IMG/VR virus record: IMGVR_UViG_3300012012_000430 | Coordinates: 1-23,680 of that record | Direction: 5' to 3' (one strand) | Source: a virus | DNA length: 23,680 nt | In this document: one piece after another, positions 8,038-14,146 of the stretch | How positions within the stretch are numbered: the stretch's first letter is position 1 | How the letters are laid out: the number at the start of each line of letters is the position of its first letter | The notes under the pieces: model-generated | Seen by the model: only the letters and a program-made list of their open reading frames with translations | What the model was told of the DNA's origin: nothing | Database searches by the model: none | Translations under genes and position numbers: made by a program

Positions 8038-8931
8038 TTATACCTCTAATATCACTAAGCTCCACGGTAAATTGTTAAACGTGGCGTTAGCGGATGTTTG
8101 TATATTGCACGTCGTTTGCGTTGTGCTACTGAAGTTAGCGGTGTAACTACTTTGACCACTCGACACAATAGGGATGTAGTTTGCGCTTCCAAGAGCCGGG
8201 AATGTGACGGTGTAGTTACCTGTGGTTGGGTTTGTCACGCTTGTGACATTCAGGGCCGTCCCAATGATGTTCCCGCTTGCGTCACACCGCACAGCCACCT
8301 TGATATACTGCGCCGGCAATGATGCCGACTTGAGCTTGTTGCTGTCGCTCACGTCCTTGATCAACATCTTGTCGCCAGATGCGGGGGTGCCGACATCGGT
8401 CAGGTCCACCACCGGCTCTCCTTTGAGGGTGCCTGAGATCGTGCAGTTCAGCACCACCGGGTCAGCGGCGGCGTTGCCGAGGTTCGCACCCCCGTTGAAG
8501 TTAGGAGCCACATCAAACGTGGCCGCGCCCGTGAACGCTGCCGTGGATGCGAACGTCGCTGCTCCCGTGTGTGCGCTGGTGCCACCCACCGACAACGAGC
8601 CAGCCGTTGCAAGACCAGTGCTGGTCAGCGTGCCCACGGTGGCTAGGCCAGAGGTGGTCAGCGTGGTGGACGCCAGCGTCGTCGCCGTCACCGCTGCGGG
8701 TGTGGTGCCACCGATGATGGGCGACACCTTGAGCAAGTTGGCGAGGGTCACCTTCCTCAGCGTAGCACCTGACGTGACTAGAAACGTGTCGCTGGTCGCA
8801 AGCACCGGCCTGTCAGTCTGCGCGTCGATTGCGTCCGCCTGAAGCGTCGCATTATCGACGAGGTTGTTCAGGTTCGTGTCTGTGACGGTCCCGCCGGAAG
8901 TGTAGGTCGTGCCTTTTAGAATCTGTGCCAT
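8038..8931 (-). CDS. Tail fibre / adhesin-like structural protein (297 aa)
   Basis: A 297-residue Thr/Ala/Ser/Gly-rich protein. It starts with a segment (MAQILKGTTYTSGGTVTDTNLNNLVDNATL) like the virion-attachment ends of phage fibres. Residues 80-150 are a low-complexity run of short TxGLATxGTLTSTGLA-like units ending in FNGGANLGNA, suggesting a trimeric beta-helical shaft. The last 90 residues form a beta-rich head with few charges. No chaperone or peptidase S74 domain is seen. It lies between the lysis-like genes and the adaptor, so it is probably a tail or head fibre. The receptor is unknown. Confidence 0.7.
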   Translation of the reverse strand: MAQILKGTTYTSGGTVTDTNLNNLVDNATLQADAIDAQTDRPVLATSDTFLVTSGATLRKVTLANLLKVSPIIGGTTPAAVTATTLASTTLTTSGLATVGTLTSTGLATAGSLSVGGTSAHTGAATFASTAAFTGAATFDVAPNFNGGANLGNAAADPVVLNCTISGTLKGEPVVDLTDVGTPASGDKMLIKDVSDSNKLKSASLPAQYIKVAVRCDASGNIIGTALNVTSVTNPTTGNYTVTFPALGSANYIPIVSSGQSSYTANFSSTTQTTCNIQTSANATFNNLPWSLVILEV

Positions 8932-8951
8932 AAATTATTTGACGTTGACCT

Positions 8952-9203
8952 TCATCGGGTTTGCACCTCGCGCTTGCCGAGGGCGTCTAGGATCTCAAGC
9001 ATCTTCGCTTCAGGGACGAGGTAGCCCTCCTTCGGGCTGGGTTGGTGCAGCTTGAGATACACGATCTCTTTGTCCGCCGGGATTACGACCAAGCGCACGC
9101 AGCCGCTCGTCAAGGATAGCGTTGACGCGCTTAATATCGCGGTCAGCAATAACCTCGCGAGCCTCGTCTTCGTGGCGCTTGAGTCTTGTTGCGGGCAGTT
9201 CAT
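8952..9203 (-). CDS. Putative o-spanin (Rz1-like outer-membrane lipoprotein), 83 aa
   Basis: An 83-residue product whose first 194 bp are nested out of frame in the i-spanin gene. Its N-terminus has positive charges (TKTRLAR), a hydrophobic core (LLLTAILSASTL) and a lipobox-like LTSGC with Cys35, as in signal peptidase II substrates. The lipobox is imperfect (Thr at -3). The mature part is about 49 residues and modestly polar. In lambda-like phages Rz1 lipoproteins are encoded overlapping Rz and join the inner-membrane subunit to fuse the membranes at lysis. The overlap plus paired topologies is the main evidence. A shorter start nearer the signal sequence is possible. Confidence 0.7.
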   Translation of the reverse strand: MNCPQQDSSATKTRLARLLLTAILSASTLSLTSGCVRLVVIPADKEIVYLKLHQPSPKEGYLVPEAKMLEILDALGKREVQTR

Positions 9204-9279
9204 CGAGGGCGGCTTTGCGTTTTACCAGCCAGATCACGAACGGCACCAACGCCGCCAAGATGGCTAGCACTGCGCTCAC
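9010..9279 (-). CDS. Putative i-spanin (Rz-like), 89 aa
   Basis: An 89-residue protein starting at a GTG that overlaps the stop of the preceding holin-like gene (GTGA). Residues about 2-20 form one hydrophobic segment (VLAILAALVPFVIWLV), followed by KRK and a charged heptad-like helix up to about residue 65, then a polar Pro/Gln-rich tail. This N-in, C-out type II topology with a periplasmic coiled coil is the i-spanin pattern. A lipoprotein gene starts inside it in another frame, as in Rz/Rz1. The protein is shorter than lambda Rz (about 150 aa). Together with the neighbours it suggests a lysis cassette. Confidence 0.7.
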   Translation of the reverse strand: MSAVLAILAALVPFVIWLVKRKAALDELPATRLKRHEDEAREVIADRDIKRVNAILDERLRALGRNPGGQRDRVSQAAPTQPEGGLPRP

Positions 9280-9479
9280 AGCGAGCCGACATCCTCGCTG
9301 CTCTTGTCATTGTCCCGAGCGGCGATGAGGCCGATGCCGGCTCCGACGGCGGCGATGACAGCCGTCCAGTCGGGGTTGGTGTTGGGGTTCGCATCGAACA
9401 GCAGGTTCAACGCACCAGCAACCGAGGCAATAATAGCCGAGAGGCCGGCGGCAGTTGTCTTCCAAGAGGATGTCTTCAT
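9276..9479 (-). CDS. Holin-like small membrane protein (67 aa)
   Basis: A 67-residue protein beginning MKTSSWKTTAAG, with two hydrophobic segments (about 9-28 and 38-54) separated by a polar turn (DANPNTNPDW) and a charged tail (ARDNDKSSEDVGSL). Two-helix small proteins of this type, often starting with a W-K-T-T-x-x-G motif, are common beside lysis genes in phages and are usually annotated as hypothetical or holin-like. Its position just upstream of the spanin pair favours a holin. The longer in-frame ORF upstream is not used because the start here matches the family-like N-terminus and follows the previous stop by 4 bp. Confidence 0.65.
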   Translation of the reverse strand: MKTSSWKTTAAGLSAIIASVAGALNLLFDANPNTNPDWTAVIAAVGAGIGLIAARDNDKSSEDVGSL

Positions 9480-9483
9480 TATG

Positions 9484-9726
9484 TTAGTGTTTTCCGAACA
9501 GTTGACCAATCGCAGCGCCGACGCCACCCGCGCCGATGCCGGCACCGATTGCGATGCCGAGAATCTTCTTCTTGTCGCCCTCAAGCTCGGCCACACGGGC
9601 CAGCACCGCTCCGTGCGCTGCGTCGTTGGACATTCGATACAGCCGAGTCTCATCGACGTGCGCGTTGAGCGTGGTCTCGATTCGACTCAGCACCGCGTCC
9701 GTTGAGTTGGGATTAAAGTCAGACAT
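9484..9726 (-). CDS. Small protein with coiled coil and C-terminal Gly-rich membrane segment (80 aa), XhlA-like topology
   Basis: An 80-residue protein. Residues about 8-50 form a charged helix (LSRIETTLNAHVDETRLYR, then LARVAELEGDKKK), followed by a hydrophobic glycine-rich segment (ILGIAIGAGIGAGGVGAAIG) and a short basic end. A helical region plus one C-terminal membrane segment is the layout of XhlA-type phage lysis accessory proteins, but no specific motif was matched. Its start overlaps the previous stop (TAATG). It belongs to the run of small genes before the spanins, so it may be part of the lysis group or a virion membrane protein. Confidence 0.65.
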   Translation of the reverse strand: MSDFNPNSTDAVLSRIETTLNAHVDETRLYRMSNDAAHGAVLARVAELEGDKKKILGIAIGAGIGAGGVGAAIGQLFGKH

Positions 9727-9887
9727 TACGTTTTGTCCACGGCACTGGTGGTGTCTTTCTCGGTGGCTTTTTCGAGCGCCTGAATGGCTTGCTCGGCCAT
9801 CGATATGTCTTGTGAACTGAGCAGCAGCTTCACGGCGGGAGCGTTCAAGACGCTGCGGAGGACTTGGATTGCTTGGTTGGGTGCCAT
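9726..9887 (-). CDS. Small helical protein of unknown function (53 aa)
   Basis: A short gene with ATG at 9887 and TAA at 9728-9726. The peptide begins MAPNQAIQVLRSVLNAP and continues with two predicted helices (VKLLLSSQ and SMAEQAIQALEKATEK) and no membrane segment. It fits exactly between neighbours: its start follows the upstream TGA by one base and its stop overlaps the next ATG (TAATG). This coupled spacing is the main support for a real gene. The sequence suggests no function; position makes it the first member of the lysis-like group. Confidence 0.65.
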   Translation of the reverse strand: MAPNQAIQVLRSVLNAPAVKLLLSSQDISMAEQAIQALEKATEKDTTSAVDKT

Positions 9888-9888
9888 A

Positions 9889-10224
9889 TCAGTTCATAAC
9901 TTCTTGGACATTCGCGGTTAGGCTGGCGCTTGTGAGGGTGGCGCTGGACACGCTCACCCCTTCTATCTGAGTGGCGAGAAGGTCTTTCACCGTCTCGTAA
10001 AGCGCACCTTCACCGTTCCAAGAAGCATAGAAAGTGTTGTATGCGTCGCCAGTCAGGGTGACGATTAAGGCTGGTGCGTTTGGAACCATCTCGGAATCCT
10101 CACTCACGGCCACGAAGGACAGCACAGCGGTAGGCTTGCCCGTGGATTTCCCGGTGATATGAACCTCGTCGCTGATGAAGTTCTGAACAGCAACGAGGGT
10201 GATTGGTTTTGGCAGTGTGAACAT
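9889..10224 (-). CDS. Hypothetical structural-region protein (111 aa)
   Basis: A 111-residue protein beginning MFTLPKPITLVAVQNF. It alternates short beta strands (TAVLSFVAVSED, ALIVTLTGDAYNTFY) with a helix near 80-90 (LYETVKDLLATQ) and ends in a Ser/Thr-rich strand. It has no cysteine, signal peptide or membrane segment. The gene lies 12 bp after the 557-aa fibre gene and before the lysis-like group. The beta-rich composition would fit a small virion or fibre-associated protein, but I do not recognise a family. The leader AACAACTAAAACCT has no SD. Confidence 0.6.
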   Translation of the reverse strand: MFTLPKPITLVAVQNFISDEVHITGKSTGKPTAVLSFVAVSEDSEMVPNAPALIVTLTGDAYNTFYASWNGEGALYETVKDLLATQIEGVSVSSATLTSASLTANVQEVMN

Positions 10225-10236
10225 AGGTTTTAGTTG

Positions 10237-11910
10237 TTACCAAGTCGGGATGTATCGGGTCGTGCCTGCGTCGTTGATTGCAATCCACTTCGTTGGGTTT
10301 CCTGTGACAGGGCCAGAGGAAAGCGTTGGGACGTTGGCGGTGCTGCCAGCGGTGAGTGCCGCTTGCGTTTTAAGCAACGATGCTCCACCAGCTAGTTGTA
10401 AAGTTCCTTCAACGTATGCACCGCCCGAGGTGTGCAAGCTCCACCGGTTCGTCATTGTTACGTTTGCCCCGGCGTTCGGAGTGCTTTCGAGATACAGCGT
10501 CGAAGCGTTTGTGTAGGTGGTGGCAGCGGTAGCAGAAATGTTCTGACCAGCCATCGAGTTGAGGCAAACCGTGGCAACGGTTCCCGTGGATGAGGAGTCA
10601 TTGTAGGTGACACTGCCGTTCTGTGCTGTTCGTGAAACGACTCCCTGAATTGTCCACGATGATGTGGAGATGCCTGTAATGCCTTGCCCATATTTCATGG
10701 TAGCATTGGCATCTACCGAGAACGCGGCTACCGTCGTTGACTTGGTGAAAATGCTGACATACTGAGTGCCGTCGCGGGAGCGAAGCGAGAGGCCATATCC
10801 ATCAGACTCGATGCGAGCATCGGTTACTGTGGTTGAGAAGATTAAGCTCTGTGTAGCATTGATTTGGCCCAAGTGCAGGTTGAAAACTGTCGCGGCAGAA
10901 TTTGTCGTGAGCTTACACACCCCAGCCGACGCGCTGGTTACGACCTCAAGGTAATTGCCAGTCTGGCTTGCCGCTCCTTTGATGAAAATGCCCTTGGTGG
11001 CGGCTGCGCTAGGGGCGATGTGGAGCATCCCGCTGGGTGATTCTTCGCCGATGCCAACCTGTCCCTCTGCCGTGAACCGAACGCGATTTGCAGTCGTTCC
11101 CGCCGCGTTGGTAGTCCGCAAAGCCAAGTCAACTGTTGAGTATCCTCCGGTAACATTTGCAGTAGCAATCCCCTTCAAGAACGACATTGTGTTCCACGCT
11201 ATCAAACCAACTTCTCCTCCGTTTGTAAGAGTGTTGGAGCCGGATTCTTTTTTGTTTAACCGGATTTGAGTCAGCGAAGAGGAGCTTGCGTTATCCACCA
11301 AAAACTGCGGAAACATCGAGGCTGTTGAGGAGAAGTCGAGGACGCTACTCGTTGCGCCCGCATCCTTGTTTCCGAACGTCTGCGCTTGAACCTGCGCGTA
11401 GTCGGAGTTGTCAGCCAGCCGAGCTTTTAATATTGTGCTGCTCCGTAACAGCATTGGGAACGAGCTGGTTGAACCACCAAACTGAATCTGCGTTGGTTGA
11501 TAGGCCAGCACGTCTGTTCCAATGGCAAGTCCCAGCGTGGTGCGTGCATTGCTGGCAGCAGCATCGTCAATTAGAGACAGTCCGAAGTCGGTGATTGGCT
11601 TTGCCGCCAAGCTCCCTGTGCTGGCTCGGGCAGGGAGAGTATTGGCAGCAAATGTGGTCTGCGTGAATGCGTCCGCTCCCGTTCCTATTGCTAGGCTGTC
11701 AGCCGCAATGGTGAGGCCAGCCAGCGCGGTGAGGGTGGCGTCTAGCGGTTGGGCGGAAGCCAAAATGGAGGAAGACAGGACCGCTTGCGTGACACGCTTG
11801 GTCGTGCCACTTGCAGCCATTGTCGTGTCCGAGATGTCAACGATGGGGATGAGGTCGCCCGCAGCCGGTGCCGTCAACACCGTCAAGTCGGAGATTCGTG
11901 TGTCTGGCAT
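10237..11910 (-). CDS. Tail fibre-like protein (557 aa)
   Basis: A 557-residue Ala/Thr/Ser-rich protein. The N-terminus (MPDTRISDLTVLTAPAAGDLIPIVDI) resembles virion-anchoring starts of phage fibres. Residues about 105-135 hold DDAAASNARTTLGLAIGTDVLAYQ, a segment very common in tail fibre shafts. A VGIGEESPSGMLHI stretch near 285 matches the V-G-I-G-x-x-x-P-x-x-x-L-x-I repeat often seen ahead of fibre heads with intramolecular chaperones; no S74 peptidase domain follows. The C-terminus (NDAGTTRYIPTW) is also a common fibre ending. It probably binds a host surface structure. It is the second-largest fibre candidate and sits unusually far upstream of the tail genes. Confidence 0.75.
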   Translation of the reverse strand: MPDTRISDLTVLTAPAAGDLIPIVDISDTTMAASGTTKRVTQAVLSSSILASAQPLDATLTALAGLTIAADSLAIGTGADAFTQTTFAANTLPARASTGSLAAKPITDFGLSLIDDAAASNARTTLGLAIGTDVLAYQPTQIQFGGSTSSFPMLLRSSTILKARLADNSDYAQVQAQTFGNKDAGATSSVLDFSSTASMFPQFLVDNASSSSLTQIRLNKKESGSNTLTNGGEVGLIAWNTMSFLKGIATANVTGGYSTVDLALRTTNAAGTTANRVRFTAEGQVGIGEESPSGMLHIAPSAAATKGIFIKGAASQTGNYLEVVTSASAGVCKLTTNSAATVFNLHLGQINATQSLIFSTTVTDARIESDGYGLSLRSRDGTQYVSIFTKSTTVAAFSVDANATMKYGQGITGISTSSWTIQGVVSRTAQNGSVTYNDSSSTGTVATVCLNSMAGQNISATAATTYTNASTLYLESTPNAGANVTMTNRWSLHTSGGAYVEGTLQLAGGASLLKTQAALTAGSTANVPTLSSGPVTGNPTKWIAINDAGTTRYIPTW

Positions 11911-11916
11911 ATTGTT

Positions 11917-12291
11917 TTACGCTTCCAAATCTATTGTGAAATAGTCTTCGGTCAGCATTGACCCACCAAATTCAAGGTCGAGGTCTGCATACTGCACCCT
12001 GCGATTCTCGATGTGAGCGATGACGCGAGCCGTTGCGTCCGTGTCCAAAGCCTTAAACGGGCCGTAAAGCACGGTCCCCGCCGGGTAGGTGATTCCGGTA
12101 AAAGTGCCGAGCAGCGGGTCTGCGCTTTCGAGGGTTGTCAGTTGGCCGGCGACTAGGAACCTGATCGATGCCATCGCCCCGGTGGCTGACGAGTTTGGTG
12201 GGACCATCCGCATCCCGAGCCGACCCATGTCGAGTGAAGTGTTCTCGTAGTGGACCTGCGCCTCTGCCGCCATTTGTTCCAGAACAGTCAT
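11917..12291 (-). CDS. Small head-region protein, paralogue of the 87-aa protein (124 aa)
   Basis: ATG at 12291 overlaps the stop of the upstream gene (ATGA), which sets the start rather than a longer in-frame ORF. Residues about 22-98 closely match the 87-aa protein encoded at 13285-13548: both have MGR-x-GM-x-M-x-PP, a GTFTGI-Y-AGTVLYGPF block and DATARVI followed by a tail ending RR. This copy has an extra helical N-terminus (TVLEQMAAEAQVHYENTSLD) and an added acidic C-terminus ending FTIDLEA. The beta-rich core without enzymatic motifs suggests a capsid decoration or fibre-anchor protein; this is inference from position. Confidence 0.7.
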   Translation of the reverse strand: MTVLEQMAAEAQVHYENTSLDMGRLGMRMVPPNSSATGAMASIRFLVAGQLTTLESADPLLGTFTGITYPAGTVLYGPFKALDTDATARVIAHIENRRVQYADLDLEFGGSMLTEDYFTIDLEA

Positions 12292-12530
12292 CGCGGTGCT
12301 GGATGGGCCCACGCTGGCTCTAGGAGCCTCACCTTGAGGTCGGAGAACGACATCGGGCCTTCCGATCCATTGATCTCCCAAACGAACGCTGGAGCCCCGC
12401 CGCGCCAACTGATGATGGCCTTCGTCCTGTCCACGCTGCGGCGGCAGGTAGCCGCACTGGTCTGCGTGACCAGCGAAAAGTCAACCTCCCCAAGCTCGGA
12501 CACCGGCACGATCATGCAGTTGAGGTTCAT
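12288..12530 (-). CDS. Hypothetical protein between LamG and paralogue genes (80 aa)
   Basis: An 80-residue protein. Its ATG overlaps the LamG stop (TGATG) and its stop overlaps the next ATG (ATGA), so it is likely translated by coupling. The segment PVSELGEVDFSLVTQTSAATCRRS followed by DRTKAIISWRGG looks like a compact alpha/beta fold of a kind often seen in phage head-region hypothetical proteins: E-L-x-x-V-D-F, T-S-x-x-T-x-R-x-S, then a strand with W-x-G. No function can be assigned. The overlaps on both sides make a spurious ORF unlikely. Confidence 0.6.
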   Translation of the reverse strand: MNLNCMIVPVSELGEVDFSLVTQTSAATCRRSVDRTKAIISWRGGAPAFVWEINGSEGPMSFSDLKVRLLEPAWAHPAPR

Positions 12531-13285
12531 CAGTATCTTGCTAGGTGGGCGTTGTAATTAGACAGCACCTCGGCGGCGGTGAGTCCCTTGCCTTTGTAGA
12601 TGCGGATCTGGGAGAGTTTCCCGTTCCAGCCGTAAAGCGAGTCAGTCGCAGGGGCTGGGTAGCTTGTGTAAAGGAGTTGGCTACCGATTGCCATTGGGTA
12701 ATACGATAAAAGGCTCTCTGTGAACTCCACCGGCGCTCCAGGCACGCCGTTGACATAGAACGTGACAAAGCCGGACTGCCTAGACGCGACGATGTGCGAC
12801 CACACGTTAATCGGCGTCTCGCCGTGGTTGCTGTAAGCCTCAGAGGTCTGTCCAAGGACTTGTCCGTATGCGTTTGCTCCGTTGACTCCGTTGAAGTAGT
12901 AGCCGCCGCCGACTCCTCCGTTGTGATTGCTAAGAAGAACCTGATAGTAGTCAGTCGCGTGGCCCTCGGTGCGTGCCCACGCCTCAAGCGTGAAGTCGTC
13001 AGCGCCGAGGGCGAAGTCCACGTCGTGTGCGATGGTCCCGTAGGTGTCCATGCCGTTGAAAACTATGCTGCCTCCGTTGCCACTACTATAAGTTGGCCCA
13101 TTGACAAGGTTGCACACGAAACCGTTGGTCGAAATGTCCGTCCACACCGTGCCAGTGCCGGGGTAGCTGGCGACGTTGCCGGCGTCCAGCCACAGCACCA
13201 AGTTGTCCATCACGATGCTGCCGGGTGCGATGGCTCCTGAAGTCGGCTGGGCGACGAACCCAAGTCTGTGTCCGAGTCCTAGCAT
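12530..13285 (-). CDS. LamG / concanavalin A-like lectin-domain protein (251 aa)
   Basis: A 251-residue protein with a short N-terminal segment, then NLVLWLDAGNVASYPGTGTVWTD, SIVFNGMDTYGTIAHD, FTLEAWART, WSHIVASRQSGFVTFYVNG and a final SQIRIYKGKGLTAAEVLSNY. These are the successive strands of a LamG-like jelly roll (Laminin_G_3 type), which usually binds carbohydrates. In phages such domains occur in capsid decoration or fibre proteins and may attach virions to glycans or mucus. Start overlaps the previous stop (TAATG). It is bracketed by two paralogous small proteins, suggesting a decoration module acquired or rearranged as a unit. Carbohydrate binding is inferred from the family. Confidence 0.8.
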   Translation of the reverse strand: MLGLGHRLGFVAQPTSGAIAPGSIVMDNLVLWLDAGNVASYPGTGTVWTDISTNGFVCNLVNGPTYSSGNGGSIVFNGMDTYGTIAHDVDFALGADDFTLEAWARTEGHATDYYQVLLSNHNGGVGGGYYFNGVNGANAYGQVLGQTSEAYSNHGETPINVWSHIVASRQSGFVTFYVNGVPGAPVEFTESLLSYYPMAIGSQLLYTSYPAPATDSLYGWNGKLSQIRIYKGKGLTAAEVLSNYNAHLARY

Positions 13286-13548
13286 TAGCGGCGGGTGTCG
13301 AAGTATCCGATGACGCGGGCCGTGGCGTCGGTGGTGACGGCGGTGAACGGGCCGTAAAGCACCGTGCCGGCAGCGTAGGAGATGCCGGTGAAAGTGCCGA
13401 TCAGGGGCTGGGAACTGGTCAGCACGTCAAGCTCGCCAGCCGCGATGAAGTGGAGCGCGGCGAACTTGGCCGTGACCCCGGTTGAGGGCGGGATCATCTG
13501 CATCCCGTAGCGGCCCATGCCCAGCGAAAGTTGCTCTTCGTGTTTCAT
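13285..13548 (-). CDS. Small head-region protein, shorter paralogue (87 aa)
   Basis: An 87-residue protein (MKHEEQLSLGMGRYGMQMIPP...) containing GTFTGISYAAGTVLYGPF and DATARVIGYFDTRR. These match the core of the 124-aa protein encoded downstream at 11917-12291. At DNA level the two share gggccgtaaagcac plus many near-identical codons, pointing to a gene duplication. It starts one base after the stop of the 85-aa gene and its own stop overlaps the LamG start. A structural or decoration role is inferred from position after the capsid gene; no family is recognised. Confidence 0.7.
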   Translation of the reverse strand: MKHEEQLSLGMGRYGMQMIPPSTGVTAKFAALHFIAAGELDVLTSSQPLIGTFTGISYAAGTVLYGPFTAVTTDATARVIGYFDTRR

Positions 13549-13549
13549 A

Positions 13550-13807
13550 TCAGATATTCCAAGCCTTCTTGATTTGGTTTTTGGTGAACTTGCTTTTGAA
13601 ATTGCTGCCCTGCTTCAATTCTTGGGCATAATACCCGCGCCGAACATCGTCCGTGTGGCTTCCGCTTGATAGCCCGACCACCGATACCGCGTGGATCTCG
13701 CTCGCCCGGTTCCACGCCTTGCCGTCCGCTTGGAAAAAGACGGTGCCGCCGGGGACTATGAACTCCCTGACGACACCGTCTTCGTTTTTGAAGTCGTAAG
13801 CAGGCAT
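13550..13807 (-). CDS. Hypothetical protein, possibly a cysteine-less FmdB-like remnant (85 aa)
   Basis: An 85-residue basic protein beginning MPAYDFKNEDGVVREFIVPG. The start resembles FmdB-type zinc-ribbon proteins (MPxYxYxCxxCG...), which are common in phage genomes, but every cysteine is absent, so a zinc ribbon cannot form as in the family. The C-terminal half is basic and polar (ELKQGSNFKSKFTKNQIKKAW). It lies 3 bp after the 91-aa gene and 1 bp before the 87-aa gene. The FmdB link is a weak resemblance; the gene itself is well supported by its packed context. Confidence 0.6.
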   Translation of the reverse strand: MPAYDFKNEDGVVREFIVPGGTVFFQADGKAWNRASEIHAVSVVGLSSGSHTDDVRRGYYAQELKQGSNFKSKFTKNQIKKAWNI

Positions 13808-13810
13808 GGC

Positions 13811-14086
13811 CTACATCATCGACTGTTCACGCTCGGCGAGCATCGCCAGCATCTCTTCGCGCTGGGGCGCACCCTCGGGCTTGACGGGCATCTCTTCCTT
13901 GACTTCCGCCTCGATGGGCTGGCCGTTGGCGGTCTTGGCGTAAACGCTGACCCAGCCGTCCTTGATGTCCACCACATCGGCCTCGATGGTGACGGAGACC
14001 ATGTCGCCCTTTTCAGGAGCGACCATGACGCCGGTTCCGTCATCAACCTGCACCGCCGCGAGCGGCACTTTGATACTGTAGGGCAT
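13811..14086 (-). CDS. Hypothetical small acidic head-region protein (91 aa)
   Basis: A 91-residue acidic protein directly downstream of the capsid gene. Residues 1-55 form a beta-rich part (PYSIKVPLAAVQVDD, KGDMVSVTIEADVVDI, GWVSVYAKTANG) and the rest is a Glu/Met/Pro-rich helical tail (REEMLAMLAEREQSMM). There are no cysteines or membrane segments. Position after the capsid hairpin and the beta-sandwich-like pattern would suit a decoration or stabilising protein, but I do not recognise the family. The leader ATTAAACAT before the ATG has no SD. Confidence 0.6.
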   Translation of the reverse strand: MPYSIKVPLAAVQVDDGTGVMVAPEKGDMVSVTIEADVVDIKDGWVSVYAKTANGQPIEAEVKEEMPVKPEGAPQREEMLAMLAEREQSMM

Positions 14087-14102
14087 ATGTTTAATGAGAA
14101 AG

Positions 14103-14134
14103 TCCCCGCCTCTGGTTTATGCCAGAGGCGAGGA
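14103..14134 (-). terminator. 13-bp hairpin after the capsid gene (weak terminator or mRNA-stabilising stem)
   Basis: Arms at 14103-14115 and 14122-14134 pair over 13 bp (one G-U on the transcript strand) around a six-base loop CATAAA. The stem follows the capsid stop by 12 bp and is followed on the transcript by CTTTCTC, a short imperfect U-rich tract. It could partly terminate transcription after the capsid gene, or protect its mRNA 3' end, while allowing read-through into the 91-aa gene. Confidence 0.65.
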
Positions 14135-14146
14135 TTGGGTTGCCTA

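Noticed and set aside
12292-12408. N-terminal extension of the 124-aa paralogue
   Set aside because: The extra residues lie in an alternative frame of the 80-aa gene, and the ATGA overlap at 12291 gives a better start.
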